A stretch of DNA of 64,000 nucleotides from Nemophila menziesii (GCA_029959085.1 JARWIR010000016.1:10585441-10649440); one strand, 5' to 3'; counted from the first letter of the stretch, positions 22,171 to 35,182 are shown. Numbers and translations are program-made. Notes: generated by a model not told the origin, from the letters alone.

Positions 22171-24448
22171 ATGGCTTCCACTAATATTCTCTCTTTGAAG
22201 TGTTTGGTAGAAGTATTAGTCATCTTTTCAATTTTGATTTCTAACCATTTTCATGTTACACAAGCTCAAGGCTCTCAACCAATAGTTGATGGCCTTTCAT
22301 GGTCATTCTATAAATCTACATGTCCAAGTTTGGAGACTATAGTAAGAAAACAACTTATTAAGGTTTACAAACAAGATATTGGTCAAGCTGCTGGTATACT
22401 TCGTCTCCACTTTCACGACTGCTTTGTCCAGGTATCAGCTAAACAGCTACCTCAATCACTTTAAACTTTAGGTATCAGTGAGCAGTAAGTTTAGTTTTAT
22501 AACCATCATTCATTATTATTTATAAAACATCTTCATGTGTTATATAGTAATAAATATTGTCGGCACGTAAGAGAATGTGTGGTATATAAAATCTCATATG
22601 GATCTGTCCCCCTAGACAAATCAAGCTTAAGTTTATAGATATCTTAACTTACCACTGGGGTTTATTAGATTAAATACTACTACTTTTTTTTCTTAGTCAA
22701 CTGATAAACACTACCTGGCGATAACGTGTTTATAGAAAATATATGTGGGTTAAATTTGTACCAACAATAAAAACACTTAAGAGTTTGTATAATTTAACAT
22801 TCTATTTTTTGTAATGTTCAAAGTACATGGAAATAAAAAAGCTTCATTATTAGTGGTTTTTCTGTAACTTTGTACAAATATTGTGAGAATATGTTCAGGG
22901 TTGTGACGGTTCAGTATTGCTAGATGGATCAACAAGTGGACCAAGTGAACAAGATGCACCACCCAACTTGACGTTAAGGCCTCAAGCATTTGTTATCATA
23001 GATGACCTTCGTCGTCGTGTACATAAGAAGTGTGGTAGAGTGGTGTCTTGCTCTGATATTACTACCCTTGCCGCACGCGATGCTGTTTACCTGGTACATC
23101 TCTCTCATTATTTACTTTTAATTTTGGATTTTTTTTTATGAGGAAAATTGTGTAGATTTCTTTTTAATCATGAATTATGAAATCAAAATGTTAACCTGTG
23201 TTCAAAAGTTACTCCTCTTGTTAAATGCTTTCATAAAGTCTCTGTGTATGTTTTAACCATTCAATCCTTGGCTGCATTAACTGCTCATTTTGCTCTGTTT
23301 ACTATACTTGACATAAGTATTTGTTACGAACCTTTTTTTTTGTGTCCAAATTATCGAACTTTACTGGATTTAGGTGATTGATAGTAGTTGAAATATATTG
23401 TTATTTTTACTGTCCTTACAATAAATCGTATCAACCATAATATTAGGTGGGGACAGCGTTAATAGATTAGCGGTGTGGATAGTAAACTTCGTGAAGTACC
23501 ACGTATTATATGTGAAATTTCATTATACTATCTTATCTACCTATTTATTTAATGCAATAGAGTTCAACCACTTGACATTTAATTCTACATTTCCCATAAA
23601 TGGAATAAATTCGTATAACAAGGACATCCAACTAACACTTGCTAGCATATACTCCTACTTGTTCTTTGCTTAAATAACAAATAAATGTTGGACAACAATA
23701 ATTGGATATTTGGATCAAACAATAGGATAATAATTACTTTTAGTATCTAATAAAACTTTTTTTTGAAAGAAACAAGGTATTGGTTCATAATAATTTTCTA
23801 TAATAATATTAACATTGGTTTATATTGTAGTCTGGTGGACCTGATTATTATGTTCCATTGGGAAGAAGAGATGGTCTCAATTTCGCAACAAGAAATATAA
23901 CGCTAGCCAACCTTCCACCACCCTCAAGCAATACCACTGCTTTACTTACTTCTCTTGCAACCAAGAATTTTGACGCCACTGATGTGGTTGCTCTATCTGG
24001 TGGTCACACCATTGGAATTAGCCATTGCACTTCCTTTACTAGTCGACTTTACCCAACACAAGACTCTACCATGGACAAAACATTTGCCAATAATCTCAGA
24101 GCAGTTTGTCCAACTAGGAATTCCACAAACACTACTTTCATGGATATTCGATCACCTAACTTGTTTGATAACAAGTATTTTGTAGATCTCATGAATCGTC
24201 AGGGGCTTTTCACTTCTGATCAAGATTTGTATACTGATCGTAGGACTCGAGGCATTGTTACGAGCTTTGCGGTTAATCAGTCCCTTTTCTTTGAGAAGTT
24301 TGTGGTAGCGATGGTTAAAATGAGTCAGCTAAATGTGTTGACAGGCACAAAAGGGGAGATTCGTGCAAATTGCTCCGTTAGGAATTCAGATAATCTATTG
24401 GTGTCGTCCATTGTCGATCAAGAAGAGAAAAAATGGTCGGATATGTAA
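22171..24448 (+). CDS. Class III peroxidase, peroxidase 12-like
   Basis: This is a secreted heme peroxidase of the plant class III type, which uses H2O2 to oxidise phenolics in the cell wall or vacuole. Exons are 22171-22431, 22899-23093 and 23831-24448, with all junctions in phase 0 and GT..AG, giving 357 residues. A signal peptide covers about residues 1-33 (cleavage near VTQAQG). The distal heme site is RLHFHDCF, with Arg78 and His82. The proximal site is LSGGHTIG, with His211. GCDGSVLLDG and FDNKYFVDL are family hallmarks. Several N-glycosylation sites lie in exon 3. The tail after RANCSVRN is about 20 residues long and could be a vacuolar signal, which is inference. Most family genes have a third intron near the proximal His; here that position is uninterrupted. 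Confidence 0.95.
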
Positions 24449-24537
24449 GTCTATCGTACTATCATATTACAAGGAAATTTGGACAATTCTTATGAGCTAT
24501 TTTATGCCGTGGGGTCTAGATTATCTTAAATACTTCT

Positions 24538-24543
24538 AATAAA
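24538..24543 (+). terminator. Putative polyadenylation signal of the peroxidase gene
   Basis: AATAAA lies 90 bases after the stop codon, at a usual distance for a plant 3' UTR. Confidence 0.45.
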
Positions 24544-24549
24544 GTTATG

Positions 24550-25600
24550 TTATCGAAATACTTTCGTATGTTTTTCAATAACCTATGAGATTTGTGTGAA
24601 TTTGGAACTTTATTTATAATTGTATTTGAGCACTTCTTTTTGGCAAGTTTGCACCCGTTTTCCTTTAACTTTCAGCAAATATATTAGGCCAATAGTCCTT
24701 ACAATCTAGCCTACCTACCCAACAATTAGATTTGCACAACGATATCACATTACATACCATTTAGCCTAATACAACGGTGTCTAAACAATAACATATGAAT
24801 ACAAATTTTATGTGTTTGAATTTTGATTATGTGAGTTGGGAGGATCCTTGTAAATAAAGACACCATCAACTTTCATCGAAATAGATTAAATGAGTATTAT
24901 GAGTCGAATTAGGAATTTTAAAAACGTATCCATCCTAGGCTCGGACAATTAGCCTGATCCTAGTTTTGAGAAAGGGTTGTTGAGCTTCGATTGCGTGGTA
25001 TACGCGTCAGCCTTTTGCCTATCATCCTTCGCAATACAATCCGCTAACCCGCTAAAATGTCTACGATATGATGGAACGTGGTCGGGCTCCATGCTTGTCC
25101 TGCCAAAAGTGTCGTGTTCATCCTTTTAAAATCTCTAGAGCCCAAACTGCCTAACATTTTCGAGATCTTCATCTTTTCCCCAGGCGTTCTAACTTTGGCT
25201 AGATGCACCTTTTAAAACCACATCATTTTGGTTTTCTTCCTACTCAATAGTAAGTATATAAATATTGCACATAGATATCAATGCTTCCTTCTATGATTAT
25301 ATATTTCATTCATTTTTCTATGTTTTATCCCAAGAGTGGGAAATCAGGAAATCAACAGATTCACGGAAAAAACGAGTAATCTGCGCTCATAGCATGACAT
25401 AAAGCTCTGAAAGATTTATGAAAAACAGACTCGTGTATTTTATATAAAGTGTGGTAATAATAATTTGTGAGATACATACATTCCAATCAAGCGATTCAAG
25501 CAAATGAAAATGAACAAATTACACGAAGAAGTTGAAGTGAGACATTGTAATTAATAACAAAACTTGTACATAGGAGGGGGAGAAATAGTAAAACTAGAAT
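24550..25600. other. Intergenic, between convergent genes
   Basis: It holds the 3' ends of the peroxidase gene (+) and the OHP2 gene (-). A short minus-strand frame (25118-24950) is open for about 56 codons without a recognisable motif. No transposon ends were seen. Confidence 0.35.
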
Positions 25601-25613
25601 ATTAAACAGATTC

Positions 25614-26477
25614 TCAGTCCAGATCAACTATTCCAAAGTTGGAAAGAAGAATCTTCACTTGGCCAACAAAGGTAGAGCCTGTTGCATACTCCGTCAACAA
25701 ACCAACAGCAAAACCAAACATTGCCCATCTGTTCAATTAATATCGCAAAAACAGAACAAAAAATTACTCCACATAAATAAGCAAACAGGTTACCAAAATT
25801 TGACCACTTCATAGCGTAATAAGAATTTTTAAAGAGTAATAATTACCCGCCCGAAGTAACTTAAATGGTGTGATTTGTTCTACTCATAAAGATATTAAGG
25901 TTTCAAGATAGAAATTAAACACTAAATAACAAATAAGAAGCAAGAATTTGAATTTTTCATTTATTTGAAAATCCTGTTGTTGGCCAATGACATCTAAACA
26001 TTCTTATCTAAGGGAAAAATCTAAGGAACAGTTACAATCAGAGAAAAATAAAGGGTAATTGAATGTATTTTATTACCTGCCATTACTGATCTCATTCTTG
26101 CCAATAAAACCAAAGAAAGGACCTTGATCAGCTTCTTCAAGTTTCTTCTTCTTAAAGTATTCTTGAAGTTCCTTAGCCTTTTGCCTCTGGAACTCCATGG
26201 TGATTACGTTCTGTCCCTGCACACCGGCCACCGCCACCTTCTGAGGGGGAGGAGGAGGAGGAGCCGACGGTTGTGAAGGTGGTGTTGGTGGCACCGGCTT
26301 AACAGGAGTAGGAGGTTGAGCTGCGAGAGGTCTTCTCAAAGGACCATCAGCTTGTGAATAACATCTTATTGAAAGTACATTAGCTTTAGTTGTAGAAGAA
26401 AATGAAGAAGATGAAGAGGAATTAGAAGATATTGTTAGTTTGATACATGGAAATGAAGATGTTGATGCTACTGACAT
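25614..26477 (-). CDS. OHP2: One-helix protein 2 (OHP2), chloroplast
   Basis: Two exons, 26477-26077 and 25728-25614, join through a GT..AG intron inside an Arg codon and give 171 residues. Residues 1-40 are Ser-rich with few acidic residues, as in a plastid transit peptide. Residues about 52-80 are Pro-rich. The C-terminal domain has FFGFIGKNEISNGRWAMFGF, the light-harvesting chlorophyll-binding motif, with Glu129, Asn132 and Arg134, followed by a single membrane helix (about 136-155) and a short tail ending GIVDLD. OHP2 is known to pair with OHP1 and HCF244 in thylakoids and to support early photosystem II reaction-centre assembly and pigment delivery. Length and motif order match the family closely. 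Confidence 0.93.
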
Positions 26478-27328
26478 ATTCTCTTATTTTTTGTTTTCTT
26501 TTCTTTTTTCTTCTACTATGTTTTTCTGTATGAGGTTGAAGAACAGAATTGGATAATAGAGGATATGGATAGTGTTAGGGGAATTAGTGATTGTTGAGAG
26601 TGGGATGTTTGTGGATCAAAGTTTGACAAGTATCACTTCTCTTGTCATTACAATCTCTACTTTCTTTCACCTATCACTTTGCTTCTTCTATACTAAAACA
26701 AAATTCCCACACATAGCGTTCAATATTAATATTATATATCTACGGAAACTGAAGAATATAATTTGAGTCCATGGAAATTATTAAGATTAAAGGACTTTCA
26801 CAAATATGTTGTGGTTTTTGGTCAATGGAAATTGTATAAACTTATTTTCTCGACTCTTACCTAAATATATAACCATAAATTTTATTACAAGCAATTAAGG
26901 TCAGTGCTTTAGACATGTTAATCATCCTGATTATATTATATGACACTATATCATGATTATTATAACAAGTAACAAAAACATTAGGTAAAAAATACGTTAC
27001 ATGATTATTATTAATATATTTGAATATTAGCATATATTGAAACTTATTAAAGAAATGGATACTCATTCATCAAACCCAAGATATAACAAGAAATCAAATG
27101 TATAAATTATGATGCAAAAATGGACAATACAGTTTGATGAGAGAAAAATAAAGAAACTATAGCGAAGCAACAAAATTTGAAATCCAAGCAAATAAATATG
27201 AATATAGACAGAAAATAAAACTAATTCAAATCCAACAAAATCATAATCCCTGCAGTGACACCTAAAGTCTCATATGGTGAAAAGTCGGTTAAAGTCATCC
27301 CCTTGTACGAAAGAGCCAAGGTTGTGTT

Positions 27329-28007
27329 CTACATTATAGTACACGCACAACTCTTTTCACTCCCATTATGAAACTCATCATCTGAATCATCATCATCACT
27401 ACAATCAAAACAAATCGATTAAATATTCACGACACAAAAATCAAAGACATACTTCAGCAAACAACATTAGAACATAATACCTGGGCTCAAATTCACGAAT
27501 CTCAACAAGATCACCACCAGACATATCTGTCCATTGTACTTTCCTCCTTTGTATATGAGCACTATCATATCTTTTCTTTCTCAAGCTACTCTTAATATCA
27601 ATTTTTCTAGTGCTAGTTTCATCTTCAATTTGAGTATTATTATTATCTTCATCAGAGACAAGAACAAGGGCAGGAACGTCAACAGAGACTTGTTCTTCTT
27701 GTTGTTGTTGTTCAGTAGGGCCTACTTTTAGAGGAGATGTTGAACTATCAAGTCCAACATCAGCTCGACGAAAACAAACATATGAGGTACAACCTCGGAC
27801 TAATCGATTCTTACGAGGAGCCAGCTGGATGATGTCACGATTAGTTTCTTGGTCAACCAATTGGTACTGATTCCACGGTGCAACTCTCATGGGCTTTTCT
27901 TCTTCTTCTTCTTCCTTCTTTGAACCCAAGAAAAGAAGAGTTAAACCTTTACTATATCCTGAAGCTGAAGAAGAGAAAAAACCACCTCCTTCTACTGCTA
28001 ATAACAT
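27329..28007 (-). CDS. Conserved plant protein of unknown function (MLLAVEGGG family)
   Basis: Exons 28007-27481 and 27398-27329, joined across a Ser codon (AG|T), give 198 residues. The start MLLAVEGGGFFSSSASGYSK and the following KGLTLLFLG are family hallmarks I remember from other dicots, where members often carry the loose label stress response NST1-like. Next come an acidic run, PMRVAPWNQYQLVDQE, a Cys-containing RGCTSYVCF segment, a Gln/Glu-rich low-complexity region and a basic RKKRYDSAHIQRRKVQW segment. The short second exon encodes an acidic tail and a Cys-rich end, CACTIM. There is no transmembrane segment or catalytic motif. The CACTIM end has a Cys two residues before a final CTIM, which could be a prenylation-type CaaX box; this is inference. 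Function is unknown. Confidence 0.8.
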
Positions 28008-29620
28008 CAGTTCTGCTCATCTGATGAGCATCAAACACTCTTTTTTTACTCTCAAAATAATTCAAATTACCTGCATTTTCCACCCAAAACACAGCTACTC
28101 AGTTAAAACCATATATAGAGAATTACAGAGCAAAAAAAATCTATCATGAATTACCCTACATTTTTCATACAATATTAACATCACAACCTGGGATTTTCAT
28201 ATTTCGTACATTTTTAAATAACTAAGGTACTAAGGGCAAGGCTTACTAGTTTCAAGATCATTTTTTTGGGTAAATTGCAGTATTAGTCCCTGTGTTATGC
28301 CATGTGTTCCATAAAGTAGGAATTTTTTTGTTTTATTACGAAAAATGGCATATATATATAAATATTTATCCCTAAGGAGCGAATTTTCTACATTAATATA
28401 TAGCAGCAGTATATTTTATATGTTTCGAAACATGGAACAGGGACCAGTGAGCAATTAAAACTTTTTCTTTGGCCAAAAATAAGTTTCAAGATCTTTTGAT
28501 AAGATAATGAAAGCGCTGTCAAAAGTGTAACATCTTGTGTTGTGATTTCCTATAGCTGAAAGTTGAAAAATTTGTATTCATAAATGATGGAGATTTTTCC
28601 GAAGCTAATGAGAGTTTTCGGAAACTCAATAGTTTGTGCTCTCGGACCACTAATACCTAAAAAATTATCATGGAGATTATTCTGGAAAAAAATCAGGATT
28701 GATAAGCAGGATTGAAAAGCCAATGAATTTAAAATCCTAATTTACTCTCAAACATTGAATACTAGATTTCGTCAACAGAATCTAAGATATTATTCAACTT
28801 CGATGTATTAATTATTAGAAGCTATGTCAAAATTGTTGAAATTCCCCAGGCCCAAAATCCATTAATAATTTATAGCAACTTGAATACAATATGTAAACTT
28901 GCTCGATTAAAAAAAACGGAAAAGGGGTATAATAGCCAACAACAAATCACCAAAATTAATTGAGACAATTACATTAATTATAGCTAATGTCGATACAATT
29001 TACAAAACCCTAGATTGTAACCAATTCACCGAACGTTTTACACATGCATATATATAGATATATACAGACACATACATACATAATATATAATTGAGACATA
29101 GAAAGGTAACTCACAGATCCGAAAATAAAGATATCCAGCGATAATTCACCGGACCAACAATTGCACCTCCGATCGCTTTAAAAACTTAATTATGTTGTGT
29201 GCAAGTTATATGTAAATATATATATTTATATATACACCAAAAGATTATAAATAGTGGAGTACACAAAATGTATGTATATATTTAAGATTGATGTGTAGAA
29301 AGGAGATTTACTTTTAAGTTATAGTTGTAGCGTAACATACATATATCTGGGTAGAGACTGATTGTGTGAGTGTCTGAGAGAGTTATAATTTCATCAATTA
29401 CTTATTTATTTTAATGTAAAAAATGAAAAGGGAATACAAAAATTGAGGTGGATATGTGATAGTGACCCTCCGGCGCATGATAGCGATGGCCGTTTTTTCT
29501 AATCCTTAAATAATTAAATAGGATTGCAATTTTTATTTTTTTATTTTATGTCGAAAAAGGGTGTTGTGATTATTTCTTTGATTTTTATACTACTATTTAT
29601 TATATAGCTTTTGTAAAGCT
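28008..29620. other. Upstream region of the MLLAVEGGG gene, no other gene seen
   Basis: Minus-strand sequence here may hold the 5' leader. A donor-like GGTAAC near 29105 hints at a leader intron, without proof. The stretch 28270-28330 resembles the common plant repeat motif AAATTGCAGTATTAGTCCCT. The remainder is AT-rich. Confidence 0.3.
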
Positions 29621-29639
29621 AAAGAAATTAAATGAATGG

Positions 29640-29831
29640 TAATTCAAGTGGCTGAAAGCACGCTTTTGTATGCTTTACTTCCCTTTTTATAGCACCATGA
29701 CTTTTTTGAGATTTTTTTTTATTATATGAGAGAGCCACTTTGGACTCGAAGTAAATGACTCTAATGAGATTTGGTCTCAAGATCTTTTGGTCTCTGCGGA
29801 GTAACCTAACCACTAGGCTAACTATGATCTC
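29640..29831 (-). mobile_element. Possible tRNA-derived SINE
   Basis: On the minus strand a good A box (TAGCCTAGTGGTTA, 29820-29807) is followed about 40 bases later by a degraded B-box region (GATCTTGAGACCAAATCTC). The A box strongly resembles plant SINE heads. Ends are approximate and I see no clear duplication. Confidence 0.45.
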
Positions 29832-29839
29832 ATATTTTC

Positions 29840-30180
29840 TTCTTTATCCATAAAGAGAAATGTAAACGATAATATACAAAAGAAAATTATTATAATTTTC
29901 CAAAAATTATATTAATAATTTGAGGGGTGAGAATATCCAAACAATTATGACTAAATATTTAAAAAAATATATAATATATAAATGTTATCCATGATGTTAT
30001 CTGAATAATCCATTTACTGGTCAAAATATGTGGTAATGATTATCATAAAAAGTTTATGTTGAGTTAAGTCATATTGTCTAATTAGTTTTGTTTTTTGGAG
30101 AGAAGAAATCTTATGTATCTAACTATCTAACCAACTATTCTCAGCTGATCCGCCAACTTGTTAAAACCTTCGTGGATTCC
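29840..30180. other. No recognised feature
   Basis: AT-rich DNA with stops in every frame. Confidence 0.35.
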
Positions 30181-30182
30181 TT

Positions 30183-30656
30183 TTAGGCTAACTTGTCCTG
30201 AAGTAGCCCCATATCACGTTTTTTACCAGTCTTTCCACGCTTGTGTTGAGATGTTGAGGAATATTGTCTGAAGACAATATCTGCTACCTCTTCATCCATA
30301 CTCTTAATCTCTCTTAACATTGTCTTGATTCTACAACTAACCATCGACGCCTATCTGATACCTTGAAATAGCTCAAGCTTGTCCGAAAAGATGGTAATCT
30401 TTTCATAGTTCAATCCCTTGTAGATCTCTAAGGTCTCTATGATTGCCTGCGCCTCTCCTTCAATAACAGTATCACACCAATCCATTTTTGAATGATCAAT
30501 TCTAATTCCAATATTCTTGTGAATATCGAAAATACCAATGCATGTGGGATTGTATAGATAATCAATGGACGCGTCACAAGTGAAAGTGATGTCCATTTGA
30601 AAATCCATATTGTTAATCATAGGCCTCAGATTATCGATGTTTCCAGCACTATCCAT
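30183..30656 (-). pseudogene. Plant RNase H-like domain fragment (RVT_3 type)
   Basis: The frame 30656-30351 contains ITFTCDASIDYLYNP, IGIRIDHSKMDWC, VIEGEAQAIIETLEIYKGL and ITIFSDKLELFQGI. These give the Asp, Glu and Asp of a plant RNase H-like domain. A TAG at 30353-30351 interrupts it. The same frame then stays open to a TAA at 30185-30183, encoding a basic helix and a Lys-rich tail ending DKLA. Such domains occur at the end of LINE ORF2 and as short stand-alone plant genes. With one stop and no reverse transcriptase nearby, a decayed stand-alone copy or LINE remnant is likeliest. Confidence 0.6.
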
Positions 30657-30869
30657 GGTTGTGTTAATCCAATTAACGAATTAGTTAAGATCCTTATTTA
30701 TTACTTTATATTTGTTGTGATGGGAAACAGTGTACCACCTATTACAATGCCATTAACATCTTTAATTATTGTGCAATATATGATATTGAGTGAGGCAGTT
30801 AGTGAAGGAATATATAATCACCTTGGAGTCTACTTTTACCTAAATAAGGTAACATATGGTTGTGGTCGT

Positions 30870-31253
30870 ATCTAACCTCTCACACTTGATATAAATATAC
30901 TAATAATAAAAAGTAAATCCACTAACCTAATATGCAAATATTCAAAATAAGACCATAAATTGTTGTAGAATGGGTCCTTTGTGTGTGTGAGTATGCAAAT
31001 TGAGTTTGCATCCCTCTCGAAACTTTTCCAATGCAATTTGAACGACTCTTCGAGGTTGATACATATAGTCTCATCCCATCCTACTCCAAGCATTTGTTAA
31101 ATTTCTTGTTTGACCAGTCTTGGCCTTTACATTCTTGTATGACTGTTGTAGTTTCCCCTTGAAATGTGTTTATTGCACCATCATCAAATTTACCACCGTG
31201 TATTGGACAATTTGGTACTCTACTTAATGTCCCAATATCATGCCTTATATATT
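30870..31253 (-). pseudogene. Unrecognised exon-like fragments
   Basis: On the minus strand, 31253-31081 encodes DIGTLSRVPNCPIHGGKFDD and continues to a TAG. A different frame, 31093-30872, starts MLGVGWDETICINLEESF and ends near a donor-like ATTAG|GTTAG. The peptides look constrained, with a C..HGG segment and tryptophans, but I do not recognise them. Frames differ between the two parts, so this may be a broken exon set. Confidence 0.25.
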
Positions 31254-31259
31254 AAACTA

Positions 31260-32150
31260 ACACATGGATTTTAATTGATTGACCAATGGAACATTCAAGC
31301 TTTTTTAAACTTTTTAGGTTGTCGAGCAATTGCACCAAATTTGTGAGTAGCTTATTCAACTACTCAACATTATGTATCTATGGGGTCTACAACTATTTTT
31401 ATCTTCTTTGATGCATTATTTGGATTGACTCACGAGCATGAAAATAATGGAAACTAAACTAAAGAATGAATAATAAATGGTTCAGGAGGAAAGGAAAGTA
31501 GTTCCTTTATTTGGATTAGATATATACATAATTAACTTGAAAATAATTATATATATATGATTTTTGTATGGATGAGATGTAAAAAGAAAAGGAAATGATA
31601 ACTTTAATTGAAACGGGTTATACCCTTTCTATATAATGTAAATCATTACATGTGAAATGATTAATTCACACAATGAGGAAGAAAGTAGGGAAGAAAAGTC
31701 AAAAGTTAAGAAATGAATGGAAAATATTGAGAACAGTGTTGGAAGAAAATAATTGGTAAAAGATATTATAAGAAGTTCTAAGTATCATATGGTTGAGGGA
31801 TTGGTTAGGTTGGAAGATGGTGGATTTCAATTGAATAGGGAGACGAACATGAGAGTTTGTGCTACCGAAAAATAAATAATTGGGAGGATTTAATAACAAG
31901 AAAAAGGGGTATCATGCATCAGCGAGGAAAAGGTAGTAAGAATACAAGTTTAATAAATATAGTTGAGTGTGTTAGATGGGAGAAAAAGGAACTACTGTTT
32001 CTCCCACAAAAAAAATATGGAACTCATGCAAGCTAATAGTCAAATTAATCAAGTAAATTAAATAAGGAGAATCTCAAAATTTATATTAAGCATCTAACTA
32101 AGACTAGCATGATTAGGGGAAACAACAAAGAGGGTAATAGTGAGTGAATG
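31260..32150. other. No recognised feature
   Basis: AT-rich, with no open frame of note. Confidence 0.3.
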
Positions 32151-32815
32151 TAAGGTTCAGATAACAATATTGATGATAATTGGGAAGAGGCTGGATCTGT
32201 TTGGACCAAAATTTTCCTATGATTTGCATTAGTACGAGGGATTAGGTTGGGAGCTCAACATGGATTCCTAGTTTCCCTAGTCGTTGGGCTCACGTTAGCC
32301 AAATTTCATGGAAAGTGTGTTGTAGTGATGCCAGTGATGTTATCTTGTTTATCATGAGGGGGTTGGATGTCTTTTTTTTTTATCAGTTTTGATTGTGGTG
32401 TAGATTAATTGGATCATGTAAAATTTATCAACCTTAACCTTCTTTGATTTGTCGACAAGATCCCGGCCTTTAAAGCACCATGCGGTACTTTTAAGTTTTT
32501 CTTGGGAAGTTTTTGGTGTCGTTTGAGACTTTTATACCGAAGAAGGTGTTGATTATCCTTTTACTTTCAAACTTCATTCTCACTTGTGGCTTGCTCAGGT
32601 GTAGAATTTCTAATTCGATGAGAAAGGGGATAAAGTGGATATACTACAGTGTTCAATGAATGATAGTGTATTCATGTTTTTTGTGTTGTATCCTCTTAAT
32701 TTATTTTTGCATGTTGTTTGGCTTGGTTTCTATATCCCTTGTAATAACATCATTGTTAACTCTTTTTGTAATTTTAGGTCTTTAATAATGAAATGTCCTT
32801 TTATCGACTAAAAAA
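32150..32815 (+). mobile_element. Possible LINE 3' end fragment
   Basis: The segment ends TTAATAATGAAATGTCCTTT TATCGACTAAAAAA at about 32780-32815. This resembles the 3' terminus of the LINE at 6341-8000 (TTAATATATG..TTTCGACC plus poly(A)). The sequence before it is T-rich and non-coding, as a LINE 3' UTR would be. The left boundary is a guess. Confidence 0.35.
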
Positions 32816-32819
32816 TTCA

Positions 32820-34375
32820 TTAATTTCAACTTTTATATCATTTATTAATCTAAACAATTGCAATTACGTACAAAATTGTTGAATCATAATCTAACATGTT
32901 TTTTTCTCACATACAAGAAAACAAAAAGACCTTATTCCCATTAGGAAGGCTAGCAATTAGGTATTTATTTAGCAAAGTAAATTTCTCAAAAGGTCCAAAA
33001 ACATATTCTCTCAACCTCAACAAGTCCAGTTTATATCGATGAGTTGTCTTTGTATTTTAAATTGGTCACGAGTTATATTTAATGGGTTATGTATTTTTAA
33101 TAGGTTTTGATAGTTTTTAATGAGTTGCATGTATTTATCAACGGGTTACATGTGTATGTTTGGTGTGGACTTTATTAGGTAGATTTTTTTTTATGTGGAC
33201 CTTTTTGATCAACCAACTTATATAAATATCAACATGATTATGAGGATGCCTTATGTACTCTTTGCATTTACTATGATTTAATTTATATTCCTCCTACTTG
33301 TCATCAATCCTTTATTTACTTGCAATTCCTATGGAAAATGGAAGTTGGCCTCTTATCTCATATTTGTTTCCCCAAAAATTTTAATAATGTTTCCCATATC
33401 TATACTCATATAACTGTTTAAAGGTTGTTGAAGATAAAATTTTGATATTTACTAAAGTTCTCGAGATTAAAGACATGCAAGCATGAATTTTATGGTACAT
33501 ACGTATAATAATGGTCAAAATGGTAGATTCGTTTTCATTTCGGCTTATTATAAGTATTTCTTTAACAACAAAATCCAAAATGGTGAGTTTTATTCTTTTT
33601 ATTGGAAGGGAAAGGAAAACCATATGATAAGCTATAACATTTTGAAATTCAATATAACTAGGTGTGTGGTGTTGGTTTTGCATGGTGGAGTTATGAAATA
33701 GATGATTAATATAAAACTAAGGCTAAATAATGTTATAATCGTGAAGGTGAGAAGTACTTTAATGTGTGGTGAAGTTTCTTCTATATCAAACAAAGACAAA
33801 TTTTATAAGGGATTATAGGTTATCCTTACTCTAGTCTAATAATTGCCTAGCTATTTGTAAGGTTATAATAATGATTAAAAAATGGAATCTCTATATTGCA
33901 AGTAGTGAAATATGGTAAAGAAGAAATGAAACATACTCTCGAGGCTATTGCCTCGCATGATCAATACCCAAGATACGTGTAGTGCTTTTCTTGTATGTGA
34001 ATTTCCCGAATCACCAATTTTGCATTCACTTACCTCTGAATGTGCTACATCCCAATTAATTATACAACTCAGAGATACTTTGTTCTCACCTTCTCCAATT
34101 TATTTCTTGCTTCCTCCCAATACCTTGGTTTTGGTTCTTCTCCATCTCCCTAACACTAAATAGTTTCCGTTCTTTTCATCATCTCTGTTTGACCTCCAAC
34201 TCAAAGGTTTAAACACTCTTACTACCCTTAAGTTGTAGGTAGATAAGGTTTTATTTGGGTTAAGAAAGCTGTAAGGATGACGATTTTTTATGTGGGTATG
34301 ATGGAATCTTGCATGGTGGATAAAGGTTTAAGAAAATTTGGAAAAATGTTTTAGGAAATTATGGATTTTGATTCT
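32820..34375. other. No recognised feature
   Basis: AT-rich DNA. Short frames around 33400-33700 and 33950-34160 have no recognisable domain. Confidence 0.3.
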
Positions 34376-35174
34376 TGATCCTATGTGTTTTGGAATGATT
34401 TGGTTGGGTATTTATTATCTGTAGGGATGTAAGGATGGATTTGGATATGGAATTATGGTGATTTGGTGTTGTTTTGATGTGAGGTGACGTTATAGCGAAG
34501 TTTTAATGGAGTTTGGGTGCTTGGAGAAGAAGAAGACTTATGGTTTAAGAGTTGTATGTGTTCTAAACTTTTTCTTCTTGAGCTGATCGTGTACCGCACC
34601 GATATGCCGCTCCTTGCTTCACAAATTTTCTAGACTTCGAAATGTGTCCTATAATGTTCCAACCCTTTCTAATGCACCGGAATGCCGGTCATGGGACCGG
34701 TATGTCGATCAAAAATATTCTGACTTTTTAAGTTGCAACCGTCGCGACCCTTTATCGCGATTGTCGACACGGTATGGGACCGGCAAGCCGCTCAAAAGTC
34801 CGTATGCTGGTCGAATTCTTCAATTTTCTGACCTCGAACCGTGGTGCCTACGGTCATGACCCTTACTGAATTGCCGAAATTTCCAAATTTTTCTTAATAT
34901 GCCAAATATCAAGCTTTATTAGTCCATTATTAGGAAACATGTCATGAATGAAAGTTGTATACAATTTCCTACACTTTCTGTGGACTACCGAATCACTGAA
35001 TTCTAAGTTCGTACGCAAAAGTTATGGTCATTCTAAGATAGTTGTTATGATGTGCATGAATTGCTGGTGTCGTTGCGGACATGCATGCCGCCCGTATGAG
35101 CGACATACCGCTCGAGGCTTAGCCAAAACCTTATTTTTCCATACCGTCATTGACGGTTACGACATGTTATATCA

Positions 35175-35182
35175 CCCATAGG
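35175..35182. repeat. 8-bp target duplication, left (hAT)
   Basis: CCCATAGG, identical to 35751-35758. Confidence 0.9.

Noticed and set aside
34614..35181. Frames of 77-81 codons
   Set aside because: They lie in a decayed retroelement copy and follow its palindromic repeats. No domain is seen.
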